Part shown: piece after piece, positions 1 through 13,524 of the stretch
Numbering within the stretch: position 1 is the first letter of the stretch
How the letters are laid out: every line of letters starts with the position of its first letter
Assembly: GCA_025462725.1 (NCBI GenBank)
Contig: JAOAPE010000006.1
Location: 1-64,000 of the forward strand
Reading direction: 5' to 3'
Length of the DNA stretch: 64,000 bases
Source: Terriglobales bacterium
GTDB lineage: Bacteria > Acidobacteriota > Terriglobia > Terriglobales > Acidobacteriaceae
Notes under the pieces: generated by a model
Seen by the model: the letters and a program-made list of their open reading frames with translations, nothing else
Database searches by the model: none
What the model was told of the DNA's origin: nothing
Translations under genes and position numbers: made by a program

Positions 1-140
1 AGATGGTGATGCCGGGCGACAACGTGACTTTGACAGTCGAGCTGATCACACCGGTGGCCATGGAAAAGGGCTTGCGCTTTGCAATCCGCGAAGGCGGACG
101 CACGGTGGGAGCAGGAACGATTTCAGAGATTGTGAAGTAG
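1..140 (+). CDS. tuf: Elongation factor Tu, C-terminal end (partial)
   Basis: The window opens inside this gene. Reading from base 3, 45 residues run to a TAG at 138-140 and end in [14 protein letters not shown], the standard C terminus of EF-Tu domain 3; [10 protein letters not shown] just before it is also diagnostic. EF-Tu delivers aminoacyl-tRNA to the ribosome as a GTPase in the cytoplasm. Its position directly before rpmG, tRNA-Trp, secE and nusG is the conserved tufB-type arrangement of many bacteria. The 5' part lies outside the window, so nothing can be said about the start. Confidence 0.95.
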   Translation, partial: MVMPGDNVTLTVELITPVAMEKGLRFAIREGGRTVGAGTISEIVK

Positions 141-171
141 AAGAGCAGCAGTTGGCACTTAGCCTGCTGGT

Positions 172-192
172 AGTGGTTAGTGCTTAGTGGCT
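172..192. repeat. Heptamer tandem array, AGTGGYT type, 3 copies
   Basis: Three consecutive 7-base units AGTGGTT, AGTGCTT and AGTGGCT lie between the tuf stop and rpmG. The same unit recurs four times after rpmG (389-416). No gene overlaps them. Heptameric short tandem repeats are known from filamentous cyanobacteria; whether this array belongs to a comparable genome-wide family here is inference. Confidence 0.7.
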
Positions 193-237
193 AGAAGAAT
201 CAAAAGCAAGAGCAAAGCAAAGGTTTAGGAAAACATC

Positions 238-387
238 ATGCGAGAGATCATCACGTTACAGTGCGGGGATTGCAAAGAGCGCAACTACTCCACAACGAAG
301 AACAAGAAGACCACAACCGGCCGACTTGAGTTCAGCAAGTTTTGTCCGCGGTGCCGCAAGCACACGGACCACAAAGAGACCAAGTAA
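238..387 (+). CDS. rpmG: 50S ribosomal protein L33
   Basis: A 49-residue protein starts at ATG 238 and ends at TAA 385-387. It begins [20 protein letters not shown] and ends [14 protein letters not shown]33 sits in the large ribosomal subunit near the E site. Two Cys pairs (CGDC and CPRC) form the zinc ribbon of the C+ form of L33. The length matches the family. It lies 97 bases after tuf and before tRNA-Trp, as in many bacterial genomes. There is an AAGGTTTAGGAAA stretch upstream that can serve as a ribosome-binding site. Confidence 0.95.
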   Translation: MREIITLQCGDCKERNYSTTKNKKTTTGRLEFSKFCPRCRKHTDHKETK

Positions 388-388
388 A

Positions 389-416
389 AGTGGTCAGTGG
401 CTAGTGGTTAGTGGCT
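389..416. repeat. Heptamer tandem array, AGTGGYT type, 4 copies
   Basis: Four head-to-tail units AGTGGTC, AGTGGCT, AGTGGTT and AGTGGCT begin two bases after the rpmG stop codon. The unit matches the array at 172-192, so rpmG is bracketed by two arrays of the same heptamer. It is non-coding and of unknown function. Confidence 0.75.
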
Positions 417-470
417 AGCCGATTTGGAGTCCAAACGCAAAGCGAAACGGCAATGCTTTTGGAGAGATAC

Positions 471-546
471 AGGGGCGTAAGCTCAACGGCTAAACTGTCG
501 GTCTCCAAAACCGAACTTGGGGGTTCGAATCCCTCCGCCCCTGCCA
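471..546 (+). tRNA. tRNA-Trp (anticodon CCA)
   Basis: The acceptor stem AGGGGCG pairs with CGCCCCT and a genomically encoded CCA ends the gene. The anticodon arm TCGGT-CTCCAAA-ACCGA carries CCA, and the T arm contains the canonical GGTTCGAATCC. The D stem has one C-A mismatch. Length is 76 nt including CCA. The gene lies between rpmG and secE, a common location for tRNA-Trp, and is probably cotranscribed with them. Confidence 0.97.
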
Positions 547-622
547 TATTTTTCGCGGTCGGCGGCAAAGGTTTGGCGCAGACGGCAGAGTTAGACGGAA
601 CAGAACTTAGGAGTCATACAAA

Positions 623-889
623 GTGGCATCGAGAACAGCAACGGCAGTGAGTGTGGATGCAAAAGGTGTCGGCGGGAAAGTAGTCGGCTGGTGGGACCAG
701 AGCAGAAGCTTCCTGAATGACGTCCGCACGGAAATGCGCAAGGTGACTTCGCCTTCATTCAAAGAAGTGCAGGCAACGACCGGAGTCGTGATCGTGACGG
801 TGGCCTTGTTCGCGATCTACTTCTATGGCGTGGATCGGGTGATCGGATTCTTCATCGACAACCTGTTCCAGATGGCGAAGAAGGCATAA
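623..889 (+). CDS. secE: Preprotein translocase subunit SecE
   Basis: The 88-residue protein starts at a GTG with TAGGAG about ten bases upstream (608-613). SecE is the small clamp subunit of the SecYEG inner-membrane translocon. It has the expected layout of a soluble N-terminal part, an amphipathic helix (SRSFLNDVRTEMRKVTSPS, about residues 29-47) and one transmembrane helix (about 54-74, GVVIVTVALFAIYFYGVD). The single-helix form is the short SecE type. It is directly followed by nusG, the usual partner. Confidence 0.94.
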   Translation: MASRTATAVSVDAKGVGGKVVGWWDQSRSFLNDVRTEMRKVTSPSFKEVQATTGVVIVTVALFAIYFYGVDRVIGFFIDNLFQMAKKA

Positions 890-904
890 GGCGAAGCAGA
901 TAAA

Positions 905-1543
905 GTGTCGAAACTAATGACTGACGAAAACATAAACGGAAGCAGCAACGAGGGAGTTCCTCCCGAGGGCGAAGCACCAGCAGCTGGCGAGACGACGCTA
1001 TCGAACCCGAACATGAAGTGGTACATCATCCACACATATTCAGGTTTCGAGCGCAAAGTCAGGGAGTCACTTGAATCCCGCGTACAGGCTTTTGGATTGC
1101 AAGAGAAGATCGGGAAGGTGATCATCCCGACCGAGCCGGTGACTGAGATCCGCAACGGCAAGAAGTACACCATCGAACGCGCCTTCCTGCCTGGCTACGT
1201 GCTGGTCGAAATGGATTTGAACGATGACGTGTGGCACGTGGTGAAGTCCACGCCGCGCGTGACGGGGTTCCTGGGAACGGGACAGCATCCTTCGCCGCTT
1301 TCTGAAGAAGAAGTCAACCAGATCGTCTATCGCGTGAACATCGGCAAAGACAAGCCGAAGCTCAGGGTCAAATTCGACAAGAACGAATCCGTGCGCATCA
1401 CCGACGGGCCATTCGCAACCTTTACCGGAGTTGTGGATGACGTCAATGAAGACAAAGAAGAGGTCACTGTGATGGTGACCATCTTCGGACGGTCTACTCC
1501 AGTGAAATTGGAGTACGGACAGGTAGAAAAAGTAGTCGCGTAA
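905..1543 (+). CDS. nusG: Transcription termination/antitermination protein NusG
   Basis: NusG binds RNA polymerase and couples it to Rho or the ribosome. The NGN domain starts near residue 38 (MKWYIIHTYSGFERKVRESL) and a KOW domain ends the protein (VRITDGPFATFTGVVDDVNE). The 212 residues exceed the usual 180 because of an acidic, low-complexity N-terminal tail of about 35 residues. The start is GTG 905; an in-frame ATG at 917 is an alternative. It begins 15 bases after the secE stop, so the two genes form one transcription unit. Confidence 0.94.
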   Translation: MSKLMTDENINGSSNEGVPPEGEAPAAGETTLSNPNMKWYIIHTYSGFERKVRESLESRVQAFGLQEKIGKVIIPTEPVTEIRNGKKYTIERAFLPGYVLVEMDLNDDVWHVVKSTPRVTGFLGTGQHPSPLSEEEVNQIVYRVNIGKDKPKLRVKFDKNESVRITDGPFATFTGVVDDVNEDKEEVTVMVTIFGRSTPVKLEYGQVEKVVA

Positions 1544-1577
1544 ATATCCGAACACTCGGACACATTAAGGAAAACAC

Positions 1578-2012
1578 ATGGCACCGAAAAAGATTACTGG
1601 TTATGTGAAGTTGCAGATCGCCGCTGGCAAAGCTACGCCGGCGCCTCCGGTTGGTCCCGCGCTTGGACAAGCGCAGGTCAACATCATGGAATTCTGCAAG
1701 CAGTTCAATGCGCGCACCAGCGCGAAAGAGATGGACGGGCTGATCATCCCGGTGGTGATCTCGGTCTATAACGACCGCAGCTTCACGTTCATCACCAAGA
1801 CTCCTCCGGCATCGATCCTGCTGAAGCGCGCAGCGAACGTCGCGAAGGGTTCAGGCACGCCGAACAAGGCGAAGGTAGGAACCGTCACAGAAAAGCAGAT
1901 CTCGGATATCGCCAAGCAGAAACTGCCTGATCTGAACGCTGCGTCGCTGGATAGTGCCATCAAGTCGATCAAGGGCACGGCGCGTTCGATGGGCATCGAC
2001 GTAGTCGCTTAA
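1578..2012 (+). CDS. rplK: 50S ribosomal protein L11
   Basis: A 144-residue protein starting at ATG 1578 after AAGGAAAAC. L11 forms the GTPase-associated centre with the L10/L12 stalk and is needed for stringent-factor activation on the ribosome, which links it to the rel gene in this window. The N-terminal signature [20 protein letters not shown] and the glycine/proline-rich [19 protein letters not shown] are typical. The C-terminal RNA-binding domain is complete ([20 protein letters not shown]). Length matches the family. Confidence 0.97.
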   Translation: MAPKKITGYVKLQIAAGKATPAPPVGPALGQAQVNIMEFCKQFNARTSAKEMDGLIIPVVISVYNDRSFTFITKTPPASILLKRAANVAKGSGTPNKAKVGTVTEKQISDIAKQKLPDLNAASLDSAIKSIKGTARSMGIDVVA

Positions 2013-2090
2013 GTTTTGTTGTAGACGAGTTCGTCACAATCACTACGGCTTGCCGGAACGGAGGCAAGCGGTGGGAGACAAGGAAGCAAA

Positions 2091-2804
2091 ATGAAAAAGG
2101 CTGGAAAAAATATCACCAAGGCGCGTGCTGGAATCGAGCAGCGTCCTTACACTCTGACGGACGCGGTCCCGCTCCTGCAGAAAGTCAAATTCGCAAAGTT
2201 CGACGAGACAGTGGAAGTCACACTGCGTCTCGGTGTGGATCCGAAACACGCAGACCAGATGGTGCGCGGCACTGTGGTTCTGCCCCACGGACTCGGCAAG
2301 AGCAAAAAAGTTTTGGTCATTGCCACGGGCGAAAAGCAGCGCGAAGCCGAAGCGGCGGGCGCTGACATCGTGGGCGGCGAAGAGATGGTCGATAAGATCC
2401 AGAAAGAAAACTGGACTGACTTCGATGCGCTTATCGCCACTCCGGACGTGATGAAGTCTGTCGGTAAATTGGGAAAAGTGCTCGGCCCGAAAGGCCTGAT
2501 GCCGAACCCGAAGACCGGCACCGTGACGTTCGATGTCGCCAACGCAGTGAAAGAGATCAAGGCTGGCAAGGTGGAATTCCGGACGGATAAGACCGCGCTA
2601 GTCCACGTTCCGGTTGGGAAGATCTCATTTACCGCTGACAAGCTTGTCGACAACGCGACTACCATCATCACCAGCGTGGTGAAGGCAAAGCCGTCGGCGG
2701 CGAAGGGCAAATACATCAAGAGCGCATTCTTGTCGTCCTCAATGGGACCGGGAATCGCATTGGACACTTCAGCAGTCGAGCTGGCAGCGAAAGTCCGCGA
2801 ATAG
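2091..2804 (+). CDS. rplA: 50S ribosomal protein L1
   Basis: A 237-residue protein of standard length. L1 forms the mobile L1 stalk that guides deacylated tRNA out of the E site, and in many bacteria it represses its own L11-L1 message. The family core [15 protein letters not shown] and the segment [17 protein letters not shown] are present. The start ATG follows AAGGAAGC. The 78-base spacer from rplK holds no clear gene. Confidence 0.97.
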   Translation: MKKAGKNITKARAGIEQRPYTLTDAVPLLQKVKFAKFDETVEVTLRLGVDPKHADQMVRGTVVLPHGLGKSKKVLVIATGEKQREAEAAGADIVGGEEMVDKIQKENWTDFDALIATPDVMKSVGKLGKVLGPKGLMPNPKTGTVTFDVANAVKEIKAGKVEFRTDKTALVHVPVGKISFTADKLVDNATTIITSVVKAKPSAAKGKYIKSAFLSSSMGPGIALDTSAVELAAKVRE

Positions 2805-2862
2805 TTTTTGTGCGCGCTCATGCGCGCCTATTTGGGCGATGCCCATAAAAAGGATTTGAACC

Positions 2863-3459
2863 ATGGCCGTAACGAAAGCAAAAAAGGCAGAACAGATCGA
2901 GAAGTTGAGCGCGGACCTGAAGGGCGTGAACAACATGGTGGTTGCCACCTTCGGCAAGCTCACCGTGAATCAGGACTTCGAGTTGCGCAAAGCCGTCCGC
3001 TCAGCGGGTGGAAAGTACAGTGTTGTGAAGAACAAGCTGGCTGGCCGCGCGTCGCAAGGCACTGCGCTTGAAGAAGCGTTGAAGGGCTTGAAGGGTGTTA
3101 CGTCCATCGCTTACACCACCGGTGATCCGGTCGCGCTGGCGAAGGCTATCGGCAAATACGTTATCGATAACGGCGAGCAGTTCAGCGTTAAAGGTGGAGT
3201 GGTTGAAGGCAAGATGGTTTCGGCGAAAGAAGTTGCCGCGCTGGCAACAATGCCGTCGAAAGAAGAGCTGTACTCGAAGTTGCTCTTCCTCATCAATGCT
3301 CCGGCACAACGTCTGGTCACAGTGATGAACGCAGTTGGACGCGACGTGGCTGTGGTGATCAACCAGGCCGTCGAACAGAAAAAGTTCAAGGGTGATGGCG
3401 CGGAAGCTCCTGTAGCTGCAGTAGCAGAGGCAAGCGCGCCTGAAGCAGCACAAGCCTAA
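2863..3459 (+). CDS. rplJ: 50S ribosomal protein L10
   Basis: L10 anchors the L12 dimers of the ribosomal stalk. The 198 residues start MAVTKAKKAEQIEKLSADLK and contain the L10 core (YSVVKNKLAGRA). An alanine-rich C-terminal tail (APVAAVAEASAPEAAQA) makes it about 30 residues longer than the E. coli protein. The ATG lies after AAAAAGGATTTG. Only 58 bases separate it from rplA, too short for the classical L10 leader; GCGCGC-TCAT-GCGCGC (2812-2827) and GGGC-GAT-GCCC are the only folds there. Confidence 0.95.
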   Translation: MAVTKAKKAEQIEKLSADLKGVNNMVVATFGKLTVNQDFELRKAVRSAGGKYSVVKNKLAGRASQGTALEEALKGLKGVTSIAYTTGDPVALAKAIGKYVIDNGEQFSVKGGVVEGKMVSAKEVAALATMPSKEELYSKLLFLINAPAQRLVTVMNAVGRDVAVVINQAVEQKKFKGDGAEAPVAAVAEASAPEAAQA

Positions 3460-3538
3460 GTTTTGTAATTGTAGGGACAGGGTGAAGCGGCTTGCCGCGG
3501 AGCCCTCGGAAAAAGGTTTTGTTGTTTTCGATCGTGGC

Positions 3539-3595
3539 GTTGTCCGGTATCAGTCATTCCGTTACGTCTGGATGGAATGAATAAGCGCCGGCAAC
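3539..3595 (+). promoter_or_regulatory. Composite hairpin in the rplJ-rplL spacer
   Basis: GTTGTCCGG (3539-3547) pairs with CCGGCAAC (3588-3595) with one bulged T. Inside it TCATTCC (3554-3560) pairs with GGAATGA (3574-3580). There is no U-tract, so it is more likely a processing or attenuation structure than a terminator. It lies 55 bases before the rplL start, in a spacer of 191 bases. Confidence 0.5.
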
Positions 3596-3650
3596 ACTGG
3601 AAGCCCGATGGAAGACAACGGTGAAATAAATAATTCTTTTGGAGAACAAA

Positions 3651-4034
3651 ATGGCGGATCTACAGCAGTTGGAAGAATCAATCGTTGGGTTGTCGTTGCT
3701 CGATGCGGCACAGCTCGTGAAGAAGCTCGAGGAGCGCCTTGGCGTTTCCGCAGCAGCAGCAGCGCCGGTGATGGTTGCCGGTGGTGGAGCGGCAGCAGCA
3801 GGCGCCGCACCGGCTGAAGCTCAGACCGAGTTCACAGTCATCCTGAAAGACGTGGGAGCCAAGAAGATCGAAGTGATCAAGGCTGTCCGTGAAGTCACCG
3901 CCCTGGGCTTGAAAGAAGCCAAGGACCTGGTTGACGGCGCGCCCAAGAACATCAAGGAAGGCGTGACCAAGGAAGAAGCCGAGACCATCAAAAAGAAGTT
4001 TGCGGATGCTGGTGCAACCGTAGAAGTGAAGTAA
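3651..4034 (+). CDS. rplL: 50S ribosomal protein L7/L12
   Basis: The multicopy stalk protein that recruits translation factors. The start is ATG 3651, preceded by GGAG at 3641-3644; an upstream in-frame TTG at 3639 overlaps this ribosome-binding site and is rejected. The 127 residues show the N-terminal dimerisation helix ([20 protein letters not shown]), an Ala/Gly hinge (about residues 35-55) and the C-terminal factor-binding domain ([40 protein letters not shown]). It is separated from rpoB by an unusually long 604-base spacer. Confidence 0.97.
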   Translation: MADLQQLEESIVGLSLLDAAQLVKKLEERLGVSAAAAAPVMVAGGGAAAAGAAPAEAQTEFTVILKDVGAKKIEVIKAVREVTALGLKEAKDLVDGAPKNIKEGVTKEEAETIKKKFADAGATVEVK

Positions 4035-4062
4035 CTTCGCCTTTTTTGAATATGCGAGGGTG

Positions 4063-4095
4063 CCGGTGGAGGGCGTCAAAGACGTTTTCCACCGG
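4063..4095 (+). promoter_or_regulatory. 15-bp hairpin after rplL (attenuator or RNase III site)
   Basis: The left arm 4063-4077 pairs with the right arm 4081-4095 over 15 consecutive positions (12 Watson-Crick, 3 G-U) around an AAA loop. The arms begin CCGGTGGA and end TCCACCGG. No U-tract follows, so simple intrinsic termination is unlikely. The length and double-stranded character fit an RNase III type processing site. Confidence 0.6.
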
Positions 4096-4302
4096 ACATC
4101 CGGTACTGAAGACGGAGCGATCCGGACTCAGTTCTGAATGCTGGATAAGCTTGAAGTAGAAATAAGGCCTTTCAGACTGGCGCAGGAAAACACAATTCAG
4201 AAGCAGACGAGCGCTGAAAATCACAATCGGCGCCTGTGGGGACACTCGTCCCTGCGGGCGCGACTTCGTGTTTTCGCGCGTTCGAAGGCTTAACTGCTTT
4301 TT

Positions 4303-4331
4303 TTCGCATTCGCTTAGCTTGCAAATGCGAA
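4303..4331 (+). promoter_or_regulatory. Hairpin in the rplL-rpoB spacer
   Basis: TTCGCATT (4303-4310) pairs perfectly with AATGCGAA (4324-4331) across a 13-base loop, and a run of T lies just before the left arm. A second stem with GGGAC/GTCCC (4239-4252), closed by CGCC/GGCG (4231-4260), lies upstream. The function is unknown. Confidence 0.4.
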
Positions 4332-4638
4332 GTAGTACATCCGGCGAAATAAGTATCAGCCAGCCGGGCTAAGTTGAACGGATTGTAAACAGATAAGAAC
4401 GACGCGCGCAAGAAGGCAATTTCAGTTCCTTTCTCGAACGCGGAGCAGTTGAAAACAGCAGCGGAGAAAGCATTCCTGTAGCCCATCGGCGGGAATTGCA
4501 GAGGCTGCACCAGAAACTAATCGATGGGGAAAATCCGGAAGATCCAATGCAACCACCTCTTGCACTGGAGCTTGCACCGGAAGCGGGGCCTCAGTCATCA
4601 GTACTGTAAGCCCTCAGAAACTTAGGAGTTTTTCTTTC

Positions 4639-9114
<4,476 letters not shown>

Positions 9115-9273
9115 TGGGAACGCAGCCTGCGAAAGCAGGCTGCAATGCCCAACAGATTTTTGAAATGAAAAGCGCTGTTCCGAACCGCTTCCGAGCGGAA
9201 CAGTCGTTAGAAAGATTAAGAGTAATCGGAAGCCGACAGCCGGACGCGTTAGCGAAGCCGGCAGGAGGAAACC
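9115..9273 (+). promoter_or_regulatory. rpoB-rpoC spacer with stacked hairpins
   Basis: GCAGCCTGC-GAAA-GCAGGCTGC (9122-9143) is a perfect 9-bp stem with a GNRA tetraloop. CTGTTCCG (9175-9182) pairs with CGGAACAG (9196-9203). GCCGG (9239-9243) pairs with CCGGC (9258-9262), ending directly before the rpoC ribosome-binding site AGGAGG (9263-9268). None has a U-tract. They may protect, process or regulate the rpoC part of the message. Confidence 0.5.
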
Positions 9274-12200
9274 TTGTATCGTTCCAGTCCATTCGATCTA
9301 GGAAACGCAATCAACGATTTCGATTCCATCCGTATCAGCCTGGCATCGCCAGAAAAAATCCGTAGCTGGTCACACGGCGAAGTAACCAAGCCGGAGACCA
9401 TCAACTACCGTACGTTCAAGCCGGAGCGCGATGGCTTGTTCTGCGCGCGTATCTTTGGCCCGGTCACTGACTGGGAATGCTTGTGCGGCAAGTACAAACG
9501 CATGAAGCATCGCGGAGTGATCTGCGACAAGTGCGGCGTGGAAGTCACGCTCTCCAAGGTGCGTCGCGAACGGCTCGGACACATCGAGCTGGCGTCGCCG
9601 TGCTCGCACGTGTGGTTCTTCAAGGGCCTGCCTTCGCGCATTGGCCACTTGCTTGACATCTCACTGCGCGACCTTGAGTCCGTGCTCTACTTCGAGTCCT
9701 ACGTAGTGCTCGATCCGGGCGACGCTCCGGTGAAAGACCACGAGATCATCAAGGACGAAGCAAAATTCCGCGAACTCGATCAGCAGTTCCGTCCCACCGG
9801 CTTCAAGGCCATGATGGGCGCGGAAGCGATCAAAGAATTGTTGAAGCGCGTAGAAGTGGACAGCTTGTCCATTGAACTTCGCGACAAGATGAAGCATGAG
9901 ACGTCGCTGCAGAAGCGCTTGAAGTACACCAAGCGCCTCAAAGTGACAGAAGCATTCCGCAAGAGCGGCAACAAGCCGCAATGGATGATCCTGGATGTGA
10001 TCCCGGTCATTCCGCCGGAGCTTCGCCCGCTGGTTCCATTGGATGGCGGCCGCTTTGCTACGTCTGATCTCAACGATCTGTATCGCCGCGTGATCAACCG
10101 AAACAACCGTTTGAAGAAGTTGATGGACCTGCACGCTCCTGAAGTCATCGTGCGCAATGAAAAGCGCATGTTGCAGGAAGCGGTAGACGCGCTCTTCGAC
10201 AACGGACGCCGTGGCCGCGTGCTGCGTGGCGCGAACAACCGTCCGCTGAAGTCGCTCTCAGACACTCTGAAGGGCAAGCAGGGACGCTTCCGCCAGAACC
10301 TGTTGGGCAAGCGCGTTGACTACTCAGGACGTTCGGTCATTGTGGTTGGTCCGGAGCTGAAGCTGAACCAATGCGGTCTGCCGAAGAAGATGGCGCTTGA
10401 ACTTTTCAAGCCGTTCATCTATCACCGCCTCGAACAAACCGGACAATGCACAACCATCAAGCAAGCCAAAGAGATGGTGGAGCAGCAGGACCCGGTCGTG
10501 TGGGACATCCTTGAGGAAGTCATTCGCGACCATCCAGTCCTTCTGAACCGCGCACCAACGCTTCACCGTTTGGGAATCCAGGCGTTTGAGCCGGTGCTGG
10601 TCGAAGGCAAGGCCATCAAGATCCATCCGCTCGTCTGCACAGCGTTTAACGCTGATTTTGACGGCGATCAGATGGCAGTACACATTCCGCTCTCGCCTGA
10701 AGCTCAGGTGGAAGCAAGCGTGTTGATGCTCGCATCGCATAACATCCTGTCGCCAGCGTCAGGACAGCCGATCACTGTTCCTACACAGGACTTGGTGTTG
10801 GGCATGTATTACCTGACGAAGTCGAAGCCGGGTGCACGCGGCGAAGGCCGCACATTCGCGAACATCGAAGAAGTGCTGTTGGCGCTGGAAGCGAAGGCTG
10901 TCGAAACACTGACGCCCATCCGCCTGCGATACACGGGTGAAGTGATCGACCTGACCGCCGCGTATGACGATCAGGACATCCTGCACACTGAACCGACGAT
11001 GTTCGAGAAGCAGTACATCAACACCACCGTAGGACGCGTGATCCTGAACGATCGTCTTCCCAAGGGCATGCCCTACATCAATGGTCTTCTCAAGAAGAAG
11101 GGCCTGGGACAGATGGTGAACTATTGCTATCTGCGTTTCGGGCTCGAGACCACCGTCACAATGCTCGACGACGTGAAGACGCTGGGCTTTACCTATGCGA
11201 CTAAAGCGGGCTTGTCCATCGGCATTGATGACATGGTCATCCCTGAGCACAAGTATGCGCTGGTGAAAGAAGCAGAGAAGAAGGTCATCGAAGTCCAACA
11301 GCAATATTTGGACGGTGCCATCACCAACGGTGAACGCTACAACAAGGTGATCGAGGTCTGGTCGTCAGTGACGGAAAAAGTCGCCGACGAGATGTTCAGC
11401 GTGCTGGAGTCGGAAGACAAAGCCGGCAAGCTGAATCCGATCTACGTTATGGCTGACTCCGGCGCTCGCGGATCGAAACAGCAGATCCGTCAGCTCTCCG
11501 GTATGCGCGGATTGATGGCGAAGCCGTCAGGCGAGATCATCGAACAGCCCATCACGGCGAACTTCCGTGAAGGACTGACGGTGTTGCAGTACTTCATCTC
11601 GACCCACGGTGCACGTAAGGGATTGGCCGATACCGCATTGAAGACCGCGGACTCCGGCTACCTCACGCGTCGTCTGGTTGACGTGGCGCAAGACGTCATC
11701 GTCAGCGAGCAGGATTGCGGAACGGTGGACGGCATCTATGTCGGCTCCATCGTCGAATCCGGCGAGATCATCGAGCCGTTGCGCGACCGCATCGTAGGAC
11801 GCGTATCGCTCGAGAAGATCAAGGACTACGAAGGCAATGTCATCGTAGACGTGAACGGAGAGATCACCGAGGAACTCGCGGGATCCATCCAATCGGCAGG
11901 TATCGAACGCGTGAAGATTCGTTCGGTGCTCACTTGCGAATCGAAGCGCGGCATCTGTATCGCCTGCTACGGGCGCAACCTGGCATCGGGGCGCACGGTC
12001 GAAATGGGCGAAGCAACAGGCGTTATCGCTGCACAGTCCATCGGCGAACCGGGAACCCAGCTCACCATGCGTACCTTCCACATCGGTGGTACGGCATCGC
12101 GAGTCAACGAACAGTCCCGCTTGGATGCGAAGTCCAACGGGCATGTCCGCTTCATCAACTTGCAAACCGTTAAAGCGAAGTCTGGCGACTTGGTAGTCAT

Positions 12201-13464
12201 GAATCGTCAGGGTTCGATCGCAGTGGTTGACGAAAAGGGACGCGAAAAAGAACGCTACTCCGTTCTGTACGGCGCCAAGGTAAAGGTCACCGATGGTGCG
12301 GCAGTCACGCTAGGCCAGGTCATGGCTGAGTGGGATCCGTACACCTTCGCGATCCTCACTGAAATCGGCGGAACCGTGCAGTTCAAGGACTTGCAAGAAG
12401 GCGTAACGCTGAACGAAGAAGTGGACGAAGTCACTGGACTTTCGCGCCACGTCGTTGGCGAATCGCCGGACGAAAAGAAACAGCCTGCCATCGTGATCAA
12501 AGGTGGAAAGGGAAGCCGTCGCTACTTGATGCCCTCCCGTTCACACATGATGGTCTCTGATGGAGACGATGTGCATCCTGGCGACGTGCTGGCGAAGATC
12601 CCGCGCGAAACCACCAAGACCAAGGACATCACCGGTGGTTTGCCGCGCGTTGTGGAATTGTTCGAAGCCCGCAAGCCGCGTGAGACTGCTGTCATCAGCG
12701 AGATCGATGGCGTGGTCCGGTTCGGTGAAGTGAGCAAAGGACAGCGCAAGATCTACGTCACTGCCGATAACGGGACGGAAAAGGAATACCAGGTCCCCAA
12801 GGGCGTACACATCAACGTGCAGGAAAACGATCGCGTACGGGCCGGCGAACCTCTCATGGATGGTCCGCTCAACCCGCATGACATCCTGGCAGTACTGGGC
12901 GAGAAGGAACTCCAGTCTTACATGGTGAACGAGATCCAGGAAGTCTATCGCTTGCAGGGTGTGACGATCAGTGACAAGCACATTGAAGTCATCGTTCGTC
13001 AGATGATGCGATGGGTCAAAGTGGAAGACGTGGGAGACACCAGCTTCTTGCTTGAACAGCAGGTGGATAAGTTCCGCTTCCGCGAAGAGAACGAGAAGGT
13101 GATCGCCAATGGCGGCAAGCCGGCTACCGGCCGTCCGCTGCTGCTGGGAATCACGAAGGCCTCGCTCTCGACCGATTCATTCATCTCCGCGGCCAGCTTC
13201 CAGGAGACCACGCGTGTGCTTACCGAAGCCAGCATCAACGGCGCGGTGGACCACCTGCGCGGCCTGAAAGAAAACGTCATTGTGGGACGCCTCATCCCGG
13301 CAGGCACGGGCATGGAGTACTACCGCAATGTGAAACTGGCGCCGGAACTCGAAGAGGCAGCAGCGAAAGTGCAGGAAGAAGTATCGGCAGCGTACGAAGA
13401 GGCCGAGCGCGCACTGGAGTTGCTCCGCACCGAAGGAGAACAGGAAGAAATGGCAGCAGAGTAG
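9274..13464 (+). CDS. rpoC: DNA-directed RNA polymerase subunit beta'
   Basis: The catalytic beta' subunit has 1396 residues. The start is a TTG at 9274, five bases after a perfect AGGAGG; homology begins at once with YRSSPFDLG and continues [20 protein letters not shown]. The zinc ribbon has C69, C71, C84 and C87. The Mg-binding motif NADFDGDQ is at residues 459-466. The second zinc site uses C815, C888, C895 and C898. The C terminus is Glu-rich. A strong terminator follows 29 bases after the stop, so rpoC ends the tuf-to-rpoC block. Confidence 0.98.
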   Translation: MYRSSPFDLGNAINDFDSIRISLASPEKIRSWSHGEVTKPETINYRTFKPERDGLFCARIFGPVTDWECLCGKYKRMKHRGVICDKCGVEVTLSKVRRERLGHIELASPCSHVWFFKGLPSRIGHLLDISLRDLESVLYFESYVVLDPGDAPVKDHEIIKDEAKFRELDQQFRPTGFKAMMGAEAIKELLKRVEVDSLSIELRDKMKHETSLQKRLKYTKRLKVTEAFRKSGNKPQWMILDVIPVIPPELRPLVPLDGGRFATSDLNDLYRRVINRNNRLKKLMDLHAPEVIVRNEKRMLQEAVDALFDNGRRGRVLRGANNRPLKSLSDTLKGKQGRFRQNLLGKRVDYSGRSVIVVGPELKLNQCGLPKKMALELFKPFIYHRLEQTGQCTTIKQAKEMVEQQDPVVWDILEEVIRDHPVLLNRAPTLHRLGIQAFEPVLVEGKAIKIHPLVCTAFNADFDGDQMAVHIPLSPEAQVEASVLMLASHNILSPASGQPITVPTQDLVLGMYYLTKSKPGARGEGRTFANIEEVLLALEAKAVETLTPIRLRYTGEVIDLTAAYDDQDILHTEPTMFEKQYINTTVGRVILNDRLPKGMPYINGLLKKKGLGQMVNYCYLRFGLETTVTMLDDVKTLGFTYATKAGLSIGIDDMVIPEHKYALVKEAEKKVIEVQQQYLDGAITNGERYNKVIEVWSSVTEKVADEMFSVLESEDKAGKLNPIYVMADSGARGSKQQIRQLSGMRGLMAKPSGEIIEQPITANFREGLTVLQYFISTHGARKGLADTALKTADSGYLTRRLVDVAQDVIVSEQDCGTVDGIYVGSIVESGEIIEPLRDRIVGRVSLEKIKDYEGNVIVDVNGEITEELAGSIQSAGIERVKIRSVLTCESKRGICIACYGRNLASGRTVEMGEATGVIAAQSIGEPGTQLTMRTFHIGGTASRVNEQSRLDAKSNGHVRFINLQTVKAKSGDLVVMNRQGSIAVVDEKGREKERYSVLYGAKVKVTDGAAVTLGQVMAEWDPYTFAILTEIGGTVQFKDLQEGVTLNEEVDEVTGLSRHVVGESPDEKKQPAIVIKGGKGSRRYLMPSRSHMMVSDGDDVHPGDVLAKIPRETTKTKDITGGLPRVVELFEARKPRETAVISEIDGVVRFGEVSKGQRKIYVTADNGTEKEYQVPKGVHINVQENDRVRAGEPLMDGPLNPHDILAVLGEKELQSYMVNEIQEVYRLQGVTISDKHIEVIVRQMMRWVKVEDVGDTSFLLEQQVDKFRFREENEKVIANGGKPATGRPLLLGITKASLSTDSFISAASFQETTRVLTEASINGAVDHLRGLKENVIVGRLIPAGTGMEYYRNVKLAPELEEAAAKVQEEVSAAYEEAERALELLRTEGEQEEMAAE

Positions 13465-13492
13465 CGCTGTTATTACATTAACAATCGATTAG

Positions 13493-13524
13493 AATCGCGG
13501 GTCTCAATGGCCCGCGATTTTTTT
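13493..13524 (+). terminator. Intrinsic terminator of the rpoBC block
   Basis: TCGCGGG (13495-13501) pairs with CCCGCGA (13511-13517) around a 9-base loop and is followed by seven T (13518-13524); flanking A/T extends the stem. The T-run ends directly at the ATG of the next gene. Confidence 0.92.

Larger units (their letters stand above)
4035..4638 (+). other. Long structured rplL-rpoB spacer
   Basis: No convincing gene lies in these 604 bases. The spacer contains at least three hairpins (4063-4095, 4231-4260 and 4303-4331) and ends with TTAGGAG before the rpoB ATG. In E. coli the equivalent spacer carries a partial terminator and an RNase III site that lower rpoBC relative to ribosomal-protein expression. 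A similar role here is inference. A short reverse reading frame (4172-4510) shows no recognisable protein and is ignored. Confidence 0.6.

Noticed and set aside
2805-2862. L10 leader (autoregulatory RNA) before rplJ
   Set aside because: The spacer is only 58 bases with small GC hairpins; the known L10 leader needs well over 100 bases and its kink-turn features are not visible.
4172-4510. 112-residue minus-strand frame in the rplL-rpoB spacer
   Set aside because: It is not overlapped by a gene, so it was considered, but the translation shows no domain, crosses the spacer hairpins and lacks a ribosome-binding site.
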